Shown one piece after another: positions 53,555-62,545 of a stretch of DNA of 64,000 nucleotides. The notes beneath the pieces are model-generated. The model was not told the origin of the DNA. It did not search any database and saw only the letters and a program-made list of their open reading frames with translations. The stretch spans positions 1,975,001 to 2,039,000 of the forward strand of contig NZ_JBBOPI010000001.1 of NCBI RefSeq assembly GCF_038003525.1, in the 5' to 3' direction. Position 1 is the stretch's first letter. Each line of letters opens with the position of its first letter. The stretch is from Solibacillus sp. FSL H8-0538 (GTDB lineage: Bacteria; Bacillota; Bacilli; Bacillales_A; Planococcaceae). The translations under genes and the position numbers were made by a program.

Positions 53555-53773
53555 CATTTCAACCGTCCCATTAAATTATCCAATGATGGAGGCGCACTTT
53601 CATCTGATACAGGTGAATTGATTTTCCGTGAGTTTGACGAAAAAATCGGCTTCTCGAATACCATTGCTAAACATCTCCAGTTGAAAGATGAACGTACTTA
53701 CTGTATTCACAAAAATGAACAGCTACTTCATCAAAAAGTCTACCAAGTAATCACAGGCTATCACGGTACGTGA
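53555..53773 (+). pseudogene. IS1380-type transposase, N-terminal remnant
   Basis: A 72-codon frame without a start codon encodes NRPIKLSNDGGALSSDTGEL, IFREFDEKIGFSNTIAKHL and LLHQKVYQVITGYHGT before a TGA. The order SNDGG, FREFDEKIGF and Q-K-h-YQ-h-h-x-GY is typical of the start of IS1380 transposases. The catalytic domain and both ends are missing. Confidence 0.7.
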
Positions 53774-53875
53774 GTTTTCGCTTTTTCTCTAAACTTAAAT
53801 GTAAAATTATCGAATTTTTAATAGGTCAAACCCAAGTTATGGTGTTGAACCCATTTAGTATAGAAATATAAAAAA

Positions 53876-53911
53876 ATAGCTTGTGAAAATCACGAAGATT
53901 TCACAAGCTAT
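53876..53911 (-). terminator. Terminator of the amino acid permease gene
   Basis: A perfect 13-bp stem ATAGCTTGTGAAA / TTTCACAAGCTAT, with TTTTTTATAT following on the minus strand, 14 nt after the permease stop. Confidence 0.85.
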
Positions 53912-53925
53912 AGGCTATTCGTTCA

Positions 53926-55308
53926 TCATTGCTCCGTCTTTTTCCCTGTAGCCAATTTGTCACGTTTGCCAATACCAAATCCATAATAGCTAAGAACAAT
54001 GATAGTTAGGAATATAATCCCGACAATGAGCGAGGCACGTGTGTCATCATTGAACCACATGCCGACTAACACCATTAGCAAGAAGGCAATTGTTAAATAA
54101 TTTGTTACAGGTGCAAATGGCATTTTGAACGGATGGTTTGCCATTTTTGCGCCTTGTTTTTTTCTAAATTTAATTTGACTAATTAAAATTACAAACCATG
54201 GCACCATACCAGGTAGTACGCTTGCGCTGTACACATACACAAATAAGTTATCTGGTGCAATATAGCTTAGCACGACACCAATGAATAAACCGAGGATTAC
54301 ACCAAACGTACCAACTAAAGGTACACCATTTTTCGTTAATTTCGTAAAGAATTTTGGTGCCTGGCCATTCACACCTAATGTATAAAGCATGCGCCCTGCA
54401 CTATATATACCGCTGTTACAGCCAGACATTGCCGCTGTTATAACAACAAAATTAATAATTCCGGCAGCTGCTGTAATTCCAACTTTCGCAAATGTCGCAA
54501 CAAACGGGCTACCAAGTGTACTTAACTGATCCCATGGGTAAACCGTTACAATAACAAAAATAGCACCAATATAGAAGATTAATATACGCCAAATAGTACT
54601 ATTGATCGCTTTTGTTAATGTTTTTTGTGGATTGTTTGTCTCACCCGCTGTAATTCCGATTAGCTCTACACCTTGGTAAGCTGCTACAACTAGCGATAGT
54701 GCAAAGAAGAACCCAGTCAAGCCACCTGCAAAGAAGCCACCATTTTCCCAGAGATTTGATAATCCAATGGCGATTCCTTCGTTTCCAAAACCGAAGAAAA
54801 TAATTCCAAACCCAGCAATAATCATTAAAACGATTGTGACAATTTTAATCATTGCAAACCAAAATTCAAATTCACCGAATAATTTAACTGATACTAAATT
54901 CGCAGCCCCAAGAATAATCATTGCAATTAGACCTGGAATCCATGTTGGTAAATCTGGGAACCAATACTTCATATACGCCCCAACTGCGATAATTTCTGAC
55001 ATCCCAACGATTACCCATTGGAACCAGTTACTCCACGCTGTTATATAACCAGCTAATGGATGGATATATTTATAGCCCAATGTCGCAAATGAACCGGCAC
55101 TTGGTTCTACATACAACATTTCGCCCATTGCACGCATAATTAAAAAGATAAATATCCCCGAAATAGCATAAGCAAGTAGTACGGATGGGCCTGTCCATGC
55201 AATCGTGCTAGCTGAACCCATGAATAAGCCAACTCCGATTGTCCCCCCCAAAGCGATCATCTGAATATGACGTGCTTCCAAACCTCGCTTTAATTCTTTG
55301 TTTTCCAC
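53926..55308 (-). CDS. APC-superfamily amino acid permease (AAT family)
   Basis: The protein has 460 residues from GTG 55308 with AGGAG 8 nt upstream. Twelve helices are predicted. The start [32 protein letters not shown], seen in two overlapping parts, is the standard amino acid transporter signature. Others are [39 protein letters not shown], and [15 protein letters not shown] near residue 220. It is a proton symporter similar to B. subtilis YbgF, YbxG, RocE and HutM; the substrate is not determined. Copy F of the repeat lies directly upstream and may overlap its promoter. Confidence 0.9.
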   Translation of the reverse strand: MENKELKRGLEARHIQMIALGGTIGVGLFMGSASTIAWTGPSVLLAYAISGIFIFLIMRAMGEMLYVEPSAGSFATLGYKYIHPLAGYITAWSNWFQWVIVGMSEIIAVGAYMKYWFPDLPTWIPGLIAMIILGAANLVSVKLFGEFEFWFAMIKIVTIVLMIIAGFGIIFFGFGNEGIAIGLSNLWENGGFFAGGLTGFFFALSLVVAAYQGVELIGITAGETNNPQKTLTKAINSTIWRILIFYIGAIFVIVTVYPWDQLSTLGSPFVATFAKVGITAAAGIINFVVITAAMSGCNSGIYSAGRMLYTLGVNGQAPKFFTKLTKNGVPLVGTFGVILGLFIGVVLSYIAPDNLFVYVYSASVLPGMVPWFVILISQIKFRKKQGAKMANHPFKMPFAPVTNYLTIAFLLMVLVGMWFNDDTRASLIVGIIFLTIIVLSYYGFGIGKRDKLATGKKTEQ

Positions 55309-55348
55309 TTGTCTCACTCCTCTTACATTGTTGACTAACACTTAAGCA

Positions 55349-55432
55349 GTGGATAAGATCGTTTAACTTTCCCATCCACATAAGGAAGGACATCAACTCG
55401 CCCTATTTTGGGTGAGTTGTGTCTTTCTAACT
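55349..55432 (-). repeat. Double-hairpin repeat, copy F
   Basis: On the minus strand it reads TTAGAAAGACACAACTCACCC-AAAATA-GGGCGAGTTGATGTCC, then a diverged second hairpin (GGAAAGTTAAACGATCTTATCCAC). It ends about 40 bp before the permease start, so it lies in the leader or promoter region of that gene. Confidence 0.78.
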
Positions 55433-55825
55433 AAGTGCTCTAAATTGAAAGACTCATCATCTTTCCTTCGTAACAAAATCTATTTTACTTATATTATAAT
55501 AATAAATCCTCAAGAAAAACACAAATGTATTTTTAGGAAAAACAGTGTTTATTCAATATTTACAAGGTCAATAGTGATGTTACCGCTATTCAAAGTTAAT
55601 TTATTTATTATTTTAAAATATTTTTAATGTTACAATAAATCAAATAATATGAACGTAAAATTGAACAGTTTAACTGCATTGGTTATTATTAGGAACAGCA
55701 ATTGTGAGTGGATCTATTGTCGCGATTATCAACAGTAAACTTTAATAGCGCCAAAAATATAAAGAGCAGAATAGAAAAATATTCCATCCGACTTAGTTTG
55801 CACTTAATAAAATCTGTTCTTATTG
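55433..55825. other. AT-rich region between permease and endonuclease Q
   Basis: No complete gene is visible. Around 55640-55745 on the plus strand, two out-of-frame pieces (NVKLNSLTAL and WLLLGTAIVSGSIVAIINSK) look like the remains of a small membrane protein with a frameshift. Confidence 0.3.
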
Positions 55826-57013
55826 TTATTGCAATCCATCATTCAAGTGCGGATCTATTACTTTTCCATACTTTCCCCCACCGCCAACCGTGAAGGACAG
55901 CTCACCTTTTCTAGCCAGATCAATCATACGTGCTAGTTTTAAAGGCACGACTTCAGTTAATTCCTCAATAGTTGTTCGATGCAAAATATTCATTTCAGTG
56001 CCAAATACGTGCAGTAAACGTTCGAATGTTTTCGGACCAATACCTGGAATAAAATCTAGTGGTACTTGATGAATATATGGTGGGCGCACGCGCGGAGGTT
56101 GTTCACTATCGGATAATTCCTTAATGCGTGCCGCCACACCTTTAATGAGATTGTGCCTGTTACACGCGGGACACTTCGTTGCACTTTCTTCTACTTGAAC
56201 GCCGCAACTTGCACATACTGTTTGATAATATTTCCCAAGCAATGGATTTAAACCATAGTTTGCAGCAATTTCCCGGTCGTCTTGTTGTTGGAGTGCTTTT
56301 TGCAATTCACTGAAGCTTGCTTGTTGAAGCTTTATTTTTTGGTATTCCCGCGCCATTTTCCCTACTGAATGTGCATCTGAATTCGTCAGGAAGGGATAGG
56401 CTTGTAGCTCACTTATGCCACTTACCATATGTGTGTCCGAACTAAGGCCTAGTTCAATTGCATCTATATGCTCTGGATCAAATACTTCGCTCACGCTTGA
56501 CTTAACGCCTTTGCCATACAAACTTTTAAACGGTGTAAACACATGCGCAGGAATAAATAAACCTCCAAGCGCCTTTACCTTTTGTTGAAGTTCAATTCCC
56601 CCGCAATAAATACGTTGCGTGCTTAAATTGATATTTTTCACATGGAGACTCATCCAATTTGAAAAAGCCTTCATACAGTCAAGCGTTGGAAAATACGCTA
56701 AAACGTGAATCGGACCGAGACAATACTGATCATAAACTTCAATTTCTGAACCTAGTATTAATGTTGTGTCCTGAAAACGTAAGCCTCCGCCAGCTACTTC
56801 CGTCATTTCTCCTCTGCGTAACAAATTTTCAATTTCTATCATTACTTCTGGAGAGTGACAGTCAATAATACCAATCATATCGAGCCCTTTACGATGACTC
56901 GCCGCTTGTAATATCCGAAGAAGTGTTAACGTCCTACTACCTGTAATTTTTACAGAACGCCCACCTTCTGTACGTCCGATATGAATATGTAAATCTGCAT
57001 AATAATCGTTCAT
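55826..57013 (-). CDS. Endonuclease Q family protein (YqxK-like)
   Basis: This 395-residue protein has a PHP metal-dependent phosphoesterase domain (YYADLHIHIGRTEGG at residues 4-18, GIIDCHSP, FLTNSDAHSVG near 208). A zinc ribbon (CASCGV ... CPACNRHN, about 265-287) and a C-terminal helix-hairpin-helix (FIPGIGPKTFERLLHVFG near 325) follow. EndoQ nicks DNA 5' of deaminated bases such as uracil and hypoxanthine. The domain order and length agree with the bacterial and archaeal family. GGAGTGA lies 7 nt before the ATG. It is a single gene. Confidence 0.88.
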   Translation of the reverse strand: MNDYYADLHIHIGRTEGGRSVKITGSRTLTLLRILQAASHRKGLDMIGIIDCHSPEVMIEIENLLRRGEMTEVAGGGLRFQDTTLILGSEIEVYDQYCLGPIHVLAYFPTLDCMKAFSNWMSLHVKNINLSTQRIYCGGIELQQKVKALGGLFIPAHVFTPFKSLYGKGVKSSVSEVFDPEHIDAIELGLSSDTHMVSGISELQAYPFLTNSDAHSVGKMAREYQKIKLQQASFSELQKALQQQDDREIAANYGLNPLLGKYYQTVCASCGVQVEESATKCPACNRHNLIKGVAARIKELSDSEQPPRVRPPYIHQVPLDFIPGIGPKTFERLLHVFGTEMNILHRTTIEELTEVVPLKLARMIDLARKGELSFTVGGGGKYGKVIDPHLNDGLQ

Positions 57014-57169
57014 CTATTGTTCACTCCAGTTAGAAATTCAGTGTACATGTAGTGTTATGCTAAAGCAGCAAATCCACACCTATTAATTTTCCAGCGCAAT
57101 TATCTAAAAGAGTGTTTTTACTTCTTAAAATAAGAAAAGTTCATTCTCTTGGGAATGTCTAGACATTAC

Positions 57170-57200
57170 TAAAAAGTTATACTTTATTACCCACAAAAAA
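57170..57200 (+). repeat. Partial copy G of the double-hairpin repeat
   Basis: Only the right part is recognisable: AAAAGTTATACTTTATTACCCACAAAA, matching GAAAGTTATACTTTCTTATCCACAAA of full copies. The first hairpin is missing, so this is a remnant or a chance match. Confidence 0.4.
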
Positions 57201-57201
57201 A

Positions 57202-57240
57202 GGTAAGACACTCATCTTTAGACAAGTGCCTTACCCTATT
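57202..57240 (-). terminator. Terminator of the GGDEF gene
   Basis: GGTAAGGCAC pairs with GTGTCTTACC on the minus strand across about 14 nt and is followed by TTTTTTTGTG. Confidence 0.7.
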
Positions 57241-57251
57241 TTAAGCAGCCG

Positions 57252-58205
57252 TTAATTACATGAAGAAATCCGTTCCTTTGCTTTCTTTTCATTCTTATGT
57301 TTATACATATCATTATCCGCTTCGATAAATAGTTGGTCCATTTGCTGTAACGAACTCCCCCGGTATGCTTGGCCAATTGACATGCTAATTTTGAAGTTGC
57401 CTGCAGCAGCGTTAAATTCTCTAATTGCTATATGAATACGGGCAAGTAGCTCGTCCACTTGAGCCTGCGTTATATCAGTGAGCACAATTGCAAACTCATC
57501 GCCGCCGATGCGAGAAACGCTACCTTCATCATCAACAACGCTTGTTAATAGCCGCGCACTTTCTTGAATGAACACATCCCCCACTCGGTGGCCGCAACTG
57601 TCATTCATTTTCTTTAAGTTGTCTAAATCACAGATGATGATGGCAATAGGCGCATTCATTTGTTGATCGTAATATTCAAACTGCATTTCAAAATAATCGT
57701 GGTTGTAAATAGCCGTTAAACGGTCATGTGTTGCTTTGTACTCGAGCTTTTTATGGAGCTCCATTGTGGTTTCGATGTTGCGGAAAATGCCCTGAATGGC
57801 AACAATTCTTCCATTTTCATAAATTGGCGTGGCGTATTCCTCAAACCAAATATAGTGCCCTTCATTATTTTTCAAACGCAAGCTGATGGGCTTACAATAA
57901 TCGAGCTGACCGTGTTTCTTTTTCTTTAACGTATCGTAATCTTCCGGGTGGACCATGTCAAAAATCAAATTAGGATTTGCCAAGTGCTCGTTCCATGCAT
58001 TCGGTCCGATTATATGATTAATGGCTTGACTTAAATATCGGTACTTCATCACTGGATATATTTCGCAGTAATATAGAATGTCTCGCATATTGTCAACCAC
58101 CTGAATTAGGGGGACTAAACAATTTAGCTGCTTTTGTATGCGGCGACGTGTCACATCTAAATAAACACAAAGCCCCATGAGAACTACTATCCCAACTATT
58201 AGCAC
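57252..58205 (-). CDS. PAS-GGDEF diguanylate cyclase with one membrane helix
   Basis: The protein has 317 residues if begun at GTG 58205, which is 9 nt after AGGGGG; ATG codons at 58214 and 58211 are nearer than is optimal. A single helix (residues 2-18) anchors it. A PAS/PAC domain follows (LKNNEGHYIWFEEYATPIYENGR, VAIQGIFRNIE) and then the GGDEF domain: HDRLTAIYNHDYFE, ICDLDNLKKMNDSCGHRVGD and the active-site SRIGGDEFAIVL. The inhibitory RxxD site is not obvious. It should make c-di-GMP in response to a cytosolic or membrane signal. No partner gene is adjacent. Confidence 0.87.
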   Translation of the reverse strand: MLIVGIVVLMGLCVYLDVTRRRIQKQLNCLVPLIQVVDNMRDILYYCEIYPVMKYRYLSQAINHIIGPNAWNEHLANPNLIFDMVHPEDYDTLKKKKHGQLDYCKPISLRLKNNEGHYIWFEEYATPIYENGRIVAIQGIFRNIETTMELHKKLEYKATHDRLTAIYNHDYFEMQFEYYDQQMNAPIAIIICDLDNLKKMNDSCGHRVGDVFIQESARLLTSVVDDEGSVSRIGGDEFAIVLTDITQAQVDELLARIHIAIREFNAAAGNFKISMSIGQAYRGSSLQQMDQLFIEADNDMYKHKNEKKAKERISSCN

Positions 58206-58640
58206 AATCATCATCCCCCTATTCCCTTCCACTTCCATGCCAAACCAATTAACTTATACATCTAAATTTCCAATTATTTATATTCATTATAACGACTTTT
58301 TTACTATTTTCATAGACCAAAATACACATATAGCAATGCTATTATAATTATACTATTTAAAATTTGCCTACTAAGCGTAAATTAAAGCATTAAATAATAA
58401 AATTTGGATAATTTTATTATTTAATGCTAATGTTGTTATTTCTATTTAAAAAGGATTCCATTAGTTGAGTAAGGTACTGAAAATGCTTCGTCATTATCAA
58501 ATGTAAGGTTTTCAATTTCCTTTTAGTTTAGTCCAGTAAATTTCCCGATTTCCATCTCTGTCTTAAAAACTCAGTTGGCGAAACATCGAGAAATTTAGTA
58601 GTTGTGCGATGGCTTTTCGTATCCATTTTTTATTCAAACT
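58206..58640. other. Intergenic region with a possible gene remnant
   Basis: Near 58530-58625, minus-strand pieces in two frames (AIAQLLNFS and VSPTEFLRQRWKSGN) loosely resemble the DNA-binding end of an AraC-type regulator, but the match is short. The rest is AT-rich and shows no gene. Confidence 0.25.
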
Positions 58641-59627
58641 TTACAATTTAGCTTCATATTTCTTCGCAGTCCTCACTTCTACTGTCAGAACGCCATGACC
58701 ATAAATTGTTGTTATTAATAAAGGGGCACCACTTATATTTTGAAATCTGAAATCTAATGTGCCATAGGAAACGGTAGCATCTCTTCCTTGTGGCACGTAG
58801 CCTACAGATAAAGAATGATGATGTCGTTCAACAATGTTAACTGGGACATGATCAACTGCGTTAAATAAGGTTGAGGACGTTTGGCAAATACCACCACCAA
58901 TGCCCATGACAAGCTTCTTATTGACTATTTCCGGTGCAGGTTGGTAACCAGTTGCTTCAGTTCTCGGTCCTACCATTGTATTAAAAGAAAAATGATCCCC
59001 ACTGCCAATGATGACATTATTTAAAGCCTTTGCTGAAAGTTCAATATTTTTATTTCTGCCTACATCAGAGGGATTAAAATAGGTCGTAAAAGAGGCAACA
59101 ATCACCTCATCTAAAGAAGGAATGTCTTCGGTTTTATAATTACTTTCGGTTACATACAAGGGCAATTCAACGTCCTCACCTGAAATTGATGCCGCCAAAA
59201 TCTTTTCCACCAGTTCACTTTCTTTTAAAATAACTAATGGGCTTCCGTTAATGACCTGACCATCTTCACCCAGTTTATCAAGAATCATTTTTTGGTCGTA
59301 TCCTTGTTCTGTTTCTGTACCTCTTGCTAACTCTTTCGCTATTTTCTCAAGTTTCAGTTTATAAAATTCAACATCAGTTTCATAGCCTAACTCTTTCGGT
59401 GATAATGTGTGAATTATTTCTAACGTAATTGGATCAACTATCGTTACGACAGCAGGCTTTGTTACTTGAGGAATTTCTTCTTTTTCATCGGGAATTGTTT
59501 CCTCTATATGTTGTTCTAGTTCAGCATCCTTTTTCTCTACAGCTGCTTCATCATTCTCCGATTTTTCTAAACAGCCTGTTAACCCCATTAAACTGATAAG
59601 AAACAGCGTCACAATCCATCTTTTCAT
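58641..59627 (-). CDS. VanW-domain lipoprotein
   Basis: The protein has 328 residues from ATG 59627 (AGGGG 9 nt upstream). The signal peptide has a lipobox LTGC (cysteine 19), followed by an acidic linker rich in EEK. The VanW domain occupies about residues 170-325: ASFTTYFNPSDVGRNKNIELSAKALN, FSFNTMVGPRTEATGYQPAPEI, GIGGGICQTSSTLFNA and FRFQNISGAPLLI. VanW proteins are envelope proteins of unclear biochemistry, first noted beside glycopeptide-resistance genes; no van genes are here. The YoaR-like architecture suggests a cell-wall role. Confidence 0.88.
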   Translation of the reverse strand: MKRWIVTLFLISLMGLTGCLEKSENDEAAVEKKDAELEQHIEETIPDEKEEIPQVTKPAVVTIVDPITLEIIHTLSPKELGYETDVEFYKLKLEKIAKELARGTETEQGYDQKMILDKLGEDGQVINGSPLVILKESELVEKILAASISGEDVELPLYVTESNYKTEDIPSLDEVIVASFTTYFNPSDVGRNKNIELSAKALNNVIIGSGDHFSFNTMVGPRTEATGYQPAPEIVNKKLVMGIGGGICQTSSTLFNAVDHVPVNIVERHHHSLSVGYVPQGRDATVSYGTLDFRFQNISGAPLLITTIYGHGVLTVEVRTAKKYEAKL

Positions 59628-59741
59628 CGCAATCAACCCCTATTTTTAAAATGGGCACTTATTTTCGCTAAACTTAACTAATTTATTCTCGATTGGATGA
59701 AAGTGTGTTTGCAAGTTAGAATGTGTCGGTACACGAAAAAA

Positions 59742-59774
59742 GCCAGGAAGCGTTGATGATCAACGCTTCCTGGC
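59742..59774 (-). terminator. Terminator of the LysM-CAP gene
   Basis: A perfect 16-bp stem (GCCAGGAAGCGTTGAT with its complement) is followed on the minus strand by TTTTTTCGTG. Confidence 0.88.
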
Positions 59775-59789
59775 ATACTATATATATTC

Positions 59790-60398
59790 TTATTTTTTGA
59801 TAAACATTTGTGTCCAGTAGTTGCCGTCCTTCACATAGCCTACTCCCATATGAGTATAGTCTTTGTTAAGAATATTTGCTCTGTGGCCTTCACTGTTCAT
59901 CCAAGCTTCCACTACTTCAGCAGCTGTTCTCTGACCTTGTGCAATGTTTTCACCTGCAGCTTTATAGTTAATACCAAAACTTTTCATCATATCAAATGGA
60001 GAACCATATGTTGGACTTGTATGGCTGAAATAGCCTTTGTCATGCATGTCTTGAGATTTGTACTCTGCCACTCTAGCAAGTTCCCAATCATTTTTTAAAG
60101 CAGGAAGACCAGCGTTTGCTCTTTCTACATTAACAAGTCTTAGTACTTCTTGTTCAACAGTAGTGCCTTCTTGTGTAGGAACACTAATCTTTTGTCCCGG
60201 GTAAATTAAATCAGGATTTGCGATTTCTGGATTTGCTTCGATTAACTCAGAAACGCCAGTGTGTGTTTTTACTGCAATTTTCCAAAGTGAATCTCCTGAA
60301 ACTACTGTATATGAATTAGCCGCTAAAGCGGAAATAGGTACTAATAAAGATAATGATAATACAGCAGCACTTGTAACTTTAAGAACTTTTCTAAACAT
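59790..60398 (-). CDS. Secreted LysM-CAP (SCP/PR1-like) protein
   Basis: This 202-residue protein has a Sec signal peptide cleaved near ALAAN (residues 26-28), a LysM domain (YTVVSGDSLWKIAVKTHTG to YPGQKISVP, about 30-73) that should bind peptidoglycan, and a CAP domain (about 83-200) with NVERANAGLPAL, HDKGYFSHTSP, GENIAQGQRTAAEVVEAWMNSEGHR and GVGYVKDGNYWTQMF. It resembles YkwD and the N-terminus of the spore protein SafA. The CAP histidines and glutamate of the cavity are kept. AAGGA lies 8 nt before the ATG. Confidence 0.92.
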   Translation of the reverse strand: MFRKVLKVTSAAVLSLSLLVPISALAANSYTVVSGDSLWKIAVKTHTGVSELIEANPEIANPDLIYPGQKISVPTQEGTTVEQEVLRLVNVERANAGLPALKNDWELARVAEYKSQDMHDKGYFSHTSPTYGSPFDMMKSFGINYKAAGENIAQGQRTAAEVVEAWMNSEGHRANILNKDYTHMGVGYVKDGNYWTQMFIKK

Positions 60399-60622
60399 CT
60401 AATCAATCCTTCCTGTTTCGTATACATTTATGATAAATAGTTTTGTAGAATAATTCATCACTAAATATATGGATGGATTTTTACAATTTCATTACACAGG
60501 GAGGGATTAGATTGAAGAATGTTGAAATACCACAGTTCTTACCATTTAACTTGTTAATAAACTTGTAATATAATTGTAATAGGTAAATATTACTGCATAA
60601 AAATATATAAATCTACGTAAAA

Positions 60623-60660
60623 AAGCAACTCCTCTCTTTAGAAAAGAGATTGAGTTGCTT
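60623..60660 (-). terminator. Terminator of the serine hydrolase gene
   Basis: AAGCAACTC pairs with GAGTTGCTT around an inner CTCTTTTCTAAAGAG stem-loop and is followed by TTTTTTACG on the minus strand, directly after the stop. Confidence 0.75.
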
Positions 60661-60662
60661 CA

Positions 60663-61754
60663 TTAAACCATTTTTATTTTGGATAATTGACGTTGAACAT
60701 AGTATACAAAACGCAGACTTTTTGCTACATATCCGTTATTATTAAAATTCCCTATGATATAAACATCCATAACAGGATTGTACAGCATAAAGGAACCAGT
60801 AGATCCTAAATGTCCCCATACACTGTATTTTTTAATAATTGGTAGCATCTGTACCTTCATTAGCCCATAACCATATTCTACACCTATCCACAATTTTCTC
60901 CATTGCTTCATTTGCATAAGCGATTGTTGTTGAATGAGCTGGTTTTCTACTAGCGCTTTCATACATTTGAATAAATCCTCAGATGTACTCACCGTTTGTC
61001 CCCCGGCATAGAAGCTACTGAAACTACGATGTTGTTCAACATTTATTTTTTTGTTTTTTAGATTAATAGATGCAACAGCAAACTCACTTCGAATAACAGG
61101 CGTTGAGTATTGAGATAAATAGCTACTGTTCATTTTTAAGGGTCCGAAAATGTATTCATGCAGTACTTCATGATACGGTTTTGACATGACACGTTCGATA
61201 ATCAATCCTAACAAATTATACCCCGTATCTGTGTAATGACACTTTTTACCTGGGGGAAAACGAGCATCCATATTCTGCTTGGTCCACTCAATCGTCTCTT
61301 GTGCTGTCCAAAAACGTTCAGGCTCATCTAGCAGAAGCTGTAAAAATGACTTTCCAGCATGTGGTTCATCCTCAAAAAAATCAGGTAAGCCAGATGTATG
61401 ACTGACTAAATGCTCGATGCGAATATCGTTTGTATAGTCCTTGCCTTTATACACATGTAAACCATGTATTAAATCTTTATCTAAATACTTCGAGATCGGA
61501 TCATCATAGTGAAGCATTCCCTCTTCCACTAATTTTGCAATAATAATAGCGGTAAAAGTTTTGCCAATGCTTGTTGTATGGTACGGTTGCTTTTCATTTG
61601 CAGGTGCGTCTTCAGTATGTCCAAATGCCATATTCCAATGAATGTTAAGCTTATCGGAATGTACGAGCAAAAACGCATTGCTTAAATTGGCATCTGATTC
61701 CACCATCTTTTGCAGTTTATTTTCTACTGCTAGTTTAACTTCTTCTATTTTCAT
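60663..61754 (-). CDS. Class C beta-lactamase-like serine hydrolase
   Basis: The protein has 363 residues from ATG 61754 with GGGAG 6 nt upstream. The nucleophile motif S-x-x-K is SIGKTF near residue 62, the Y-x-N motif is YTDTGYNLLG near 170, and the third motif is HLGSTGS near 317. It has no signal peptide, so it is a cytosolic or loosely associated esterase/peptidase of the PBP4*/EstB type and probably not a true beta-lactamase. It is monocistronic. Confidence 0.88.
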   Translation of the reverse strand: MKIEEVKLAVENKLQKMVESDANLSNAFLLVHSDKLNIHWNMAFGHTEDAPANEKQPYHTTSIGKTFTAIIIAKLVEEGMLHYDDPISKYLDKDLIHGLHVYKGKDYTNDIRIEHLVSHTSGLPDFFEDEPHAGKSFLQLLLDEPERFWTAQETIEWTKQNMDARFPPGKKCHYTDTGYNLLGLIIERVMSKPYHEVLHEYIFGPLKMNSSYLSQYSTPVIRSEFAVASINLKNKKINVEQHRSFSSFYAGGQTVSTSEDLFKCMKALVENQLIQQQSLMQMKQWRKLWIGVEYGYGLMKVQMLPIIKKYSVWGHLGSTGSFMLYNPVMDVYIIGNFNNNGYVAKSLRFVYYVQRQLSKIKMV

Positions 61755-61869
61755 CATTCGCTCCCTTTCGTCAAACCCCTTCATAACTGAATATTGTATT
61801 GGTGAGAATGAATAATAAGAACAAAAGGGCTTTTAGGAAGGTTCCTGTTCGGTTTTTAATTATGTAGAA

Positions 61870-62028
61870 TTGGTAAATACTATTGCGTACGTTAAGTACC
61901 TTTAGCAAAAGAAAACAGAAAGTGTAGATGCATTAACTCCATTAATGGATACAAATGAACATAGCTGAGGTACAGTTCGTTCTCATGGTGAAGGTGGGCT
62001 TGCTGATTCAATCGTCTTACAAACGTAA
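61870..62028 (+). pseudogene. Short gene remnant with two internal stops
   Basis: A single frame reads VNTIAYVKYL, stop, QKKTESVDALTPLMDTNEHS, stop (TGA, one base from TGG), GTVRSHGEGGLADSIVLQT, stop. The composition is protein-like, but I do not recognise it. Nothing else coding is visible between 61755 and 62263. Confidence 0.25.
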
Positions 62029-62213
62029 CCCTCTCCGTCTAAAAAAGAGGATGTGATTTAAGCAATGAACGAAAATCTAGTTGCTTATTACATAGTTTGA
62101 GTGAAGATTTATTTAATGCTGTCATTGCAAATAATAATCGCAAAGGACATATCCTAACATACAAGAAACTTCAACACATTTCTACATTATTTTCATTTTA
62201 AATCGATAAAAAG

Positions 62214-62253
62214 CCCCTTTAAAAAGCAATTAGTTCATTACTTTTTAAAGGGG
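62214..62253 (-). terminator. Terminator of the arsA operon
   Basis: A perfect 13-bp stem CCCCTTTAAAAAG / CTTTTTAAAGGGG is followed by CTTTTTATC on the minus strand, 11 nt after the HesB-like stop. Confidence 0.85.
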
Positions 62254-62263
62254 ACAAATAAAT

Positions 62264-62545
62264 TTAGCAGCTTGTCGGTGCGTAGCCTAGTAGTACTAGA
62301 CCGATGTTTCCGTTTTCTTCTTCTGCGTGAATTGTTACGTCTGTTAATTGGGCTTCGATTGTTGGGTCAACCGCTACTGCGATGCCTTCGATTATTTTTA
62401 CTTTATCTGTTTCTTGGGCAGGATCAAGTGCCACACTTAAATTCATCCCGCAGCAACCTTGTATGCCAAAGAAACGTAATGATTTTACTTCTGACTCTGC
62501 TAATACTTGCGTTAAATAAGTTTTACCTTCTGGACTAATTTTCAC
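62264..62545 (-). CDS. HesB/IscA-like small protein
   Basis: The protein has 93 residues from GTG 62545, with GGAGAG 8 nt upstream, overlapping the ArsA stop by 4 bp. It shows a HesB-like fold pattern: MKISPEGKTYLTQVL, then LRFFGIQGCCGMNLSVAL, and it ends GYAPTSC. The paired cysteines after FGIQG and the C-terminal cysteine replace the usual IscA C...CxC set. It may bind iron-sulfur or another soft metal. Close coupling with ArsA suggests a metal- or metalloid-linked role, which is inference. Confidence 0.7.
   Translation of the reverse strand: MKISPEGKTYLTQVLAESEVKSLRFFGIQGCCGMNLSVALDPAQETDKVKIIEGIAVAVDPTIEAQLTDVTIHAEEENGNIGLVLLGYAPTSC

Noticed and set aside
55640-55745. Small membrane protein gene
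   Set aside because: The two hydrophobic pieces lie in different frames and neither has both start and ribosome binding site; at best a remnant.
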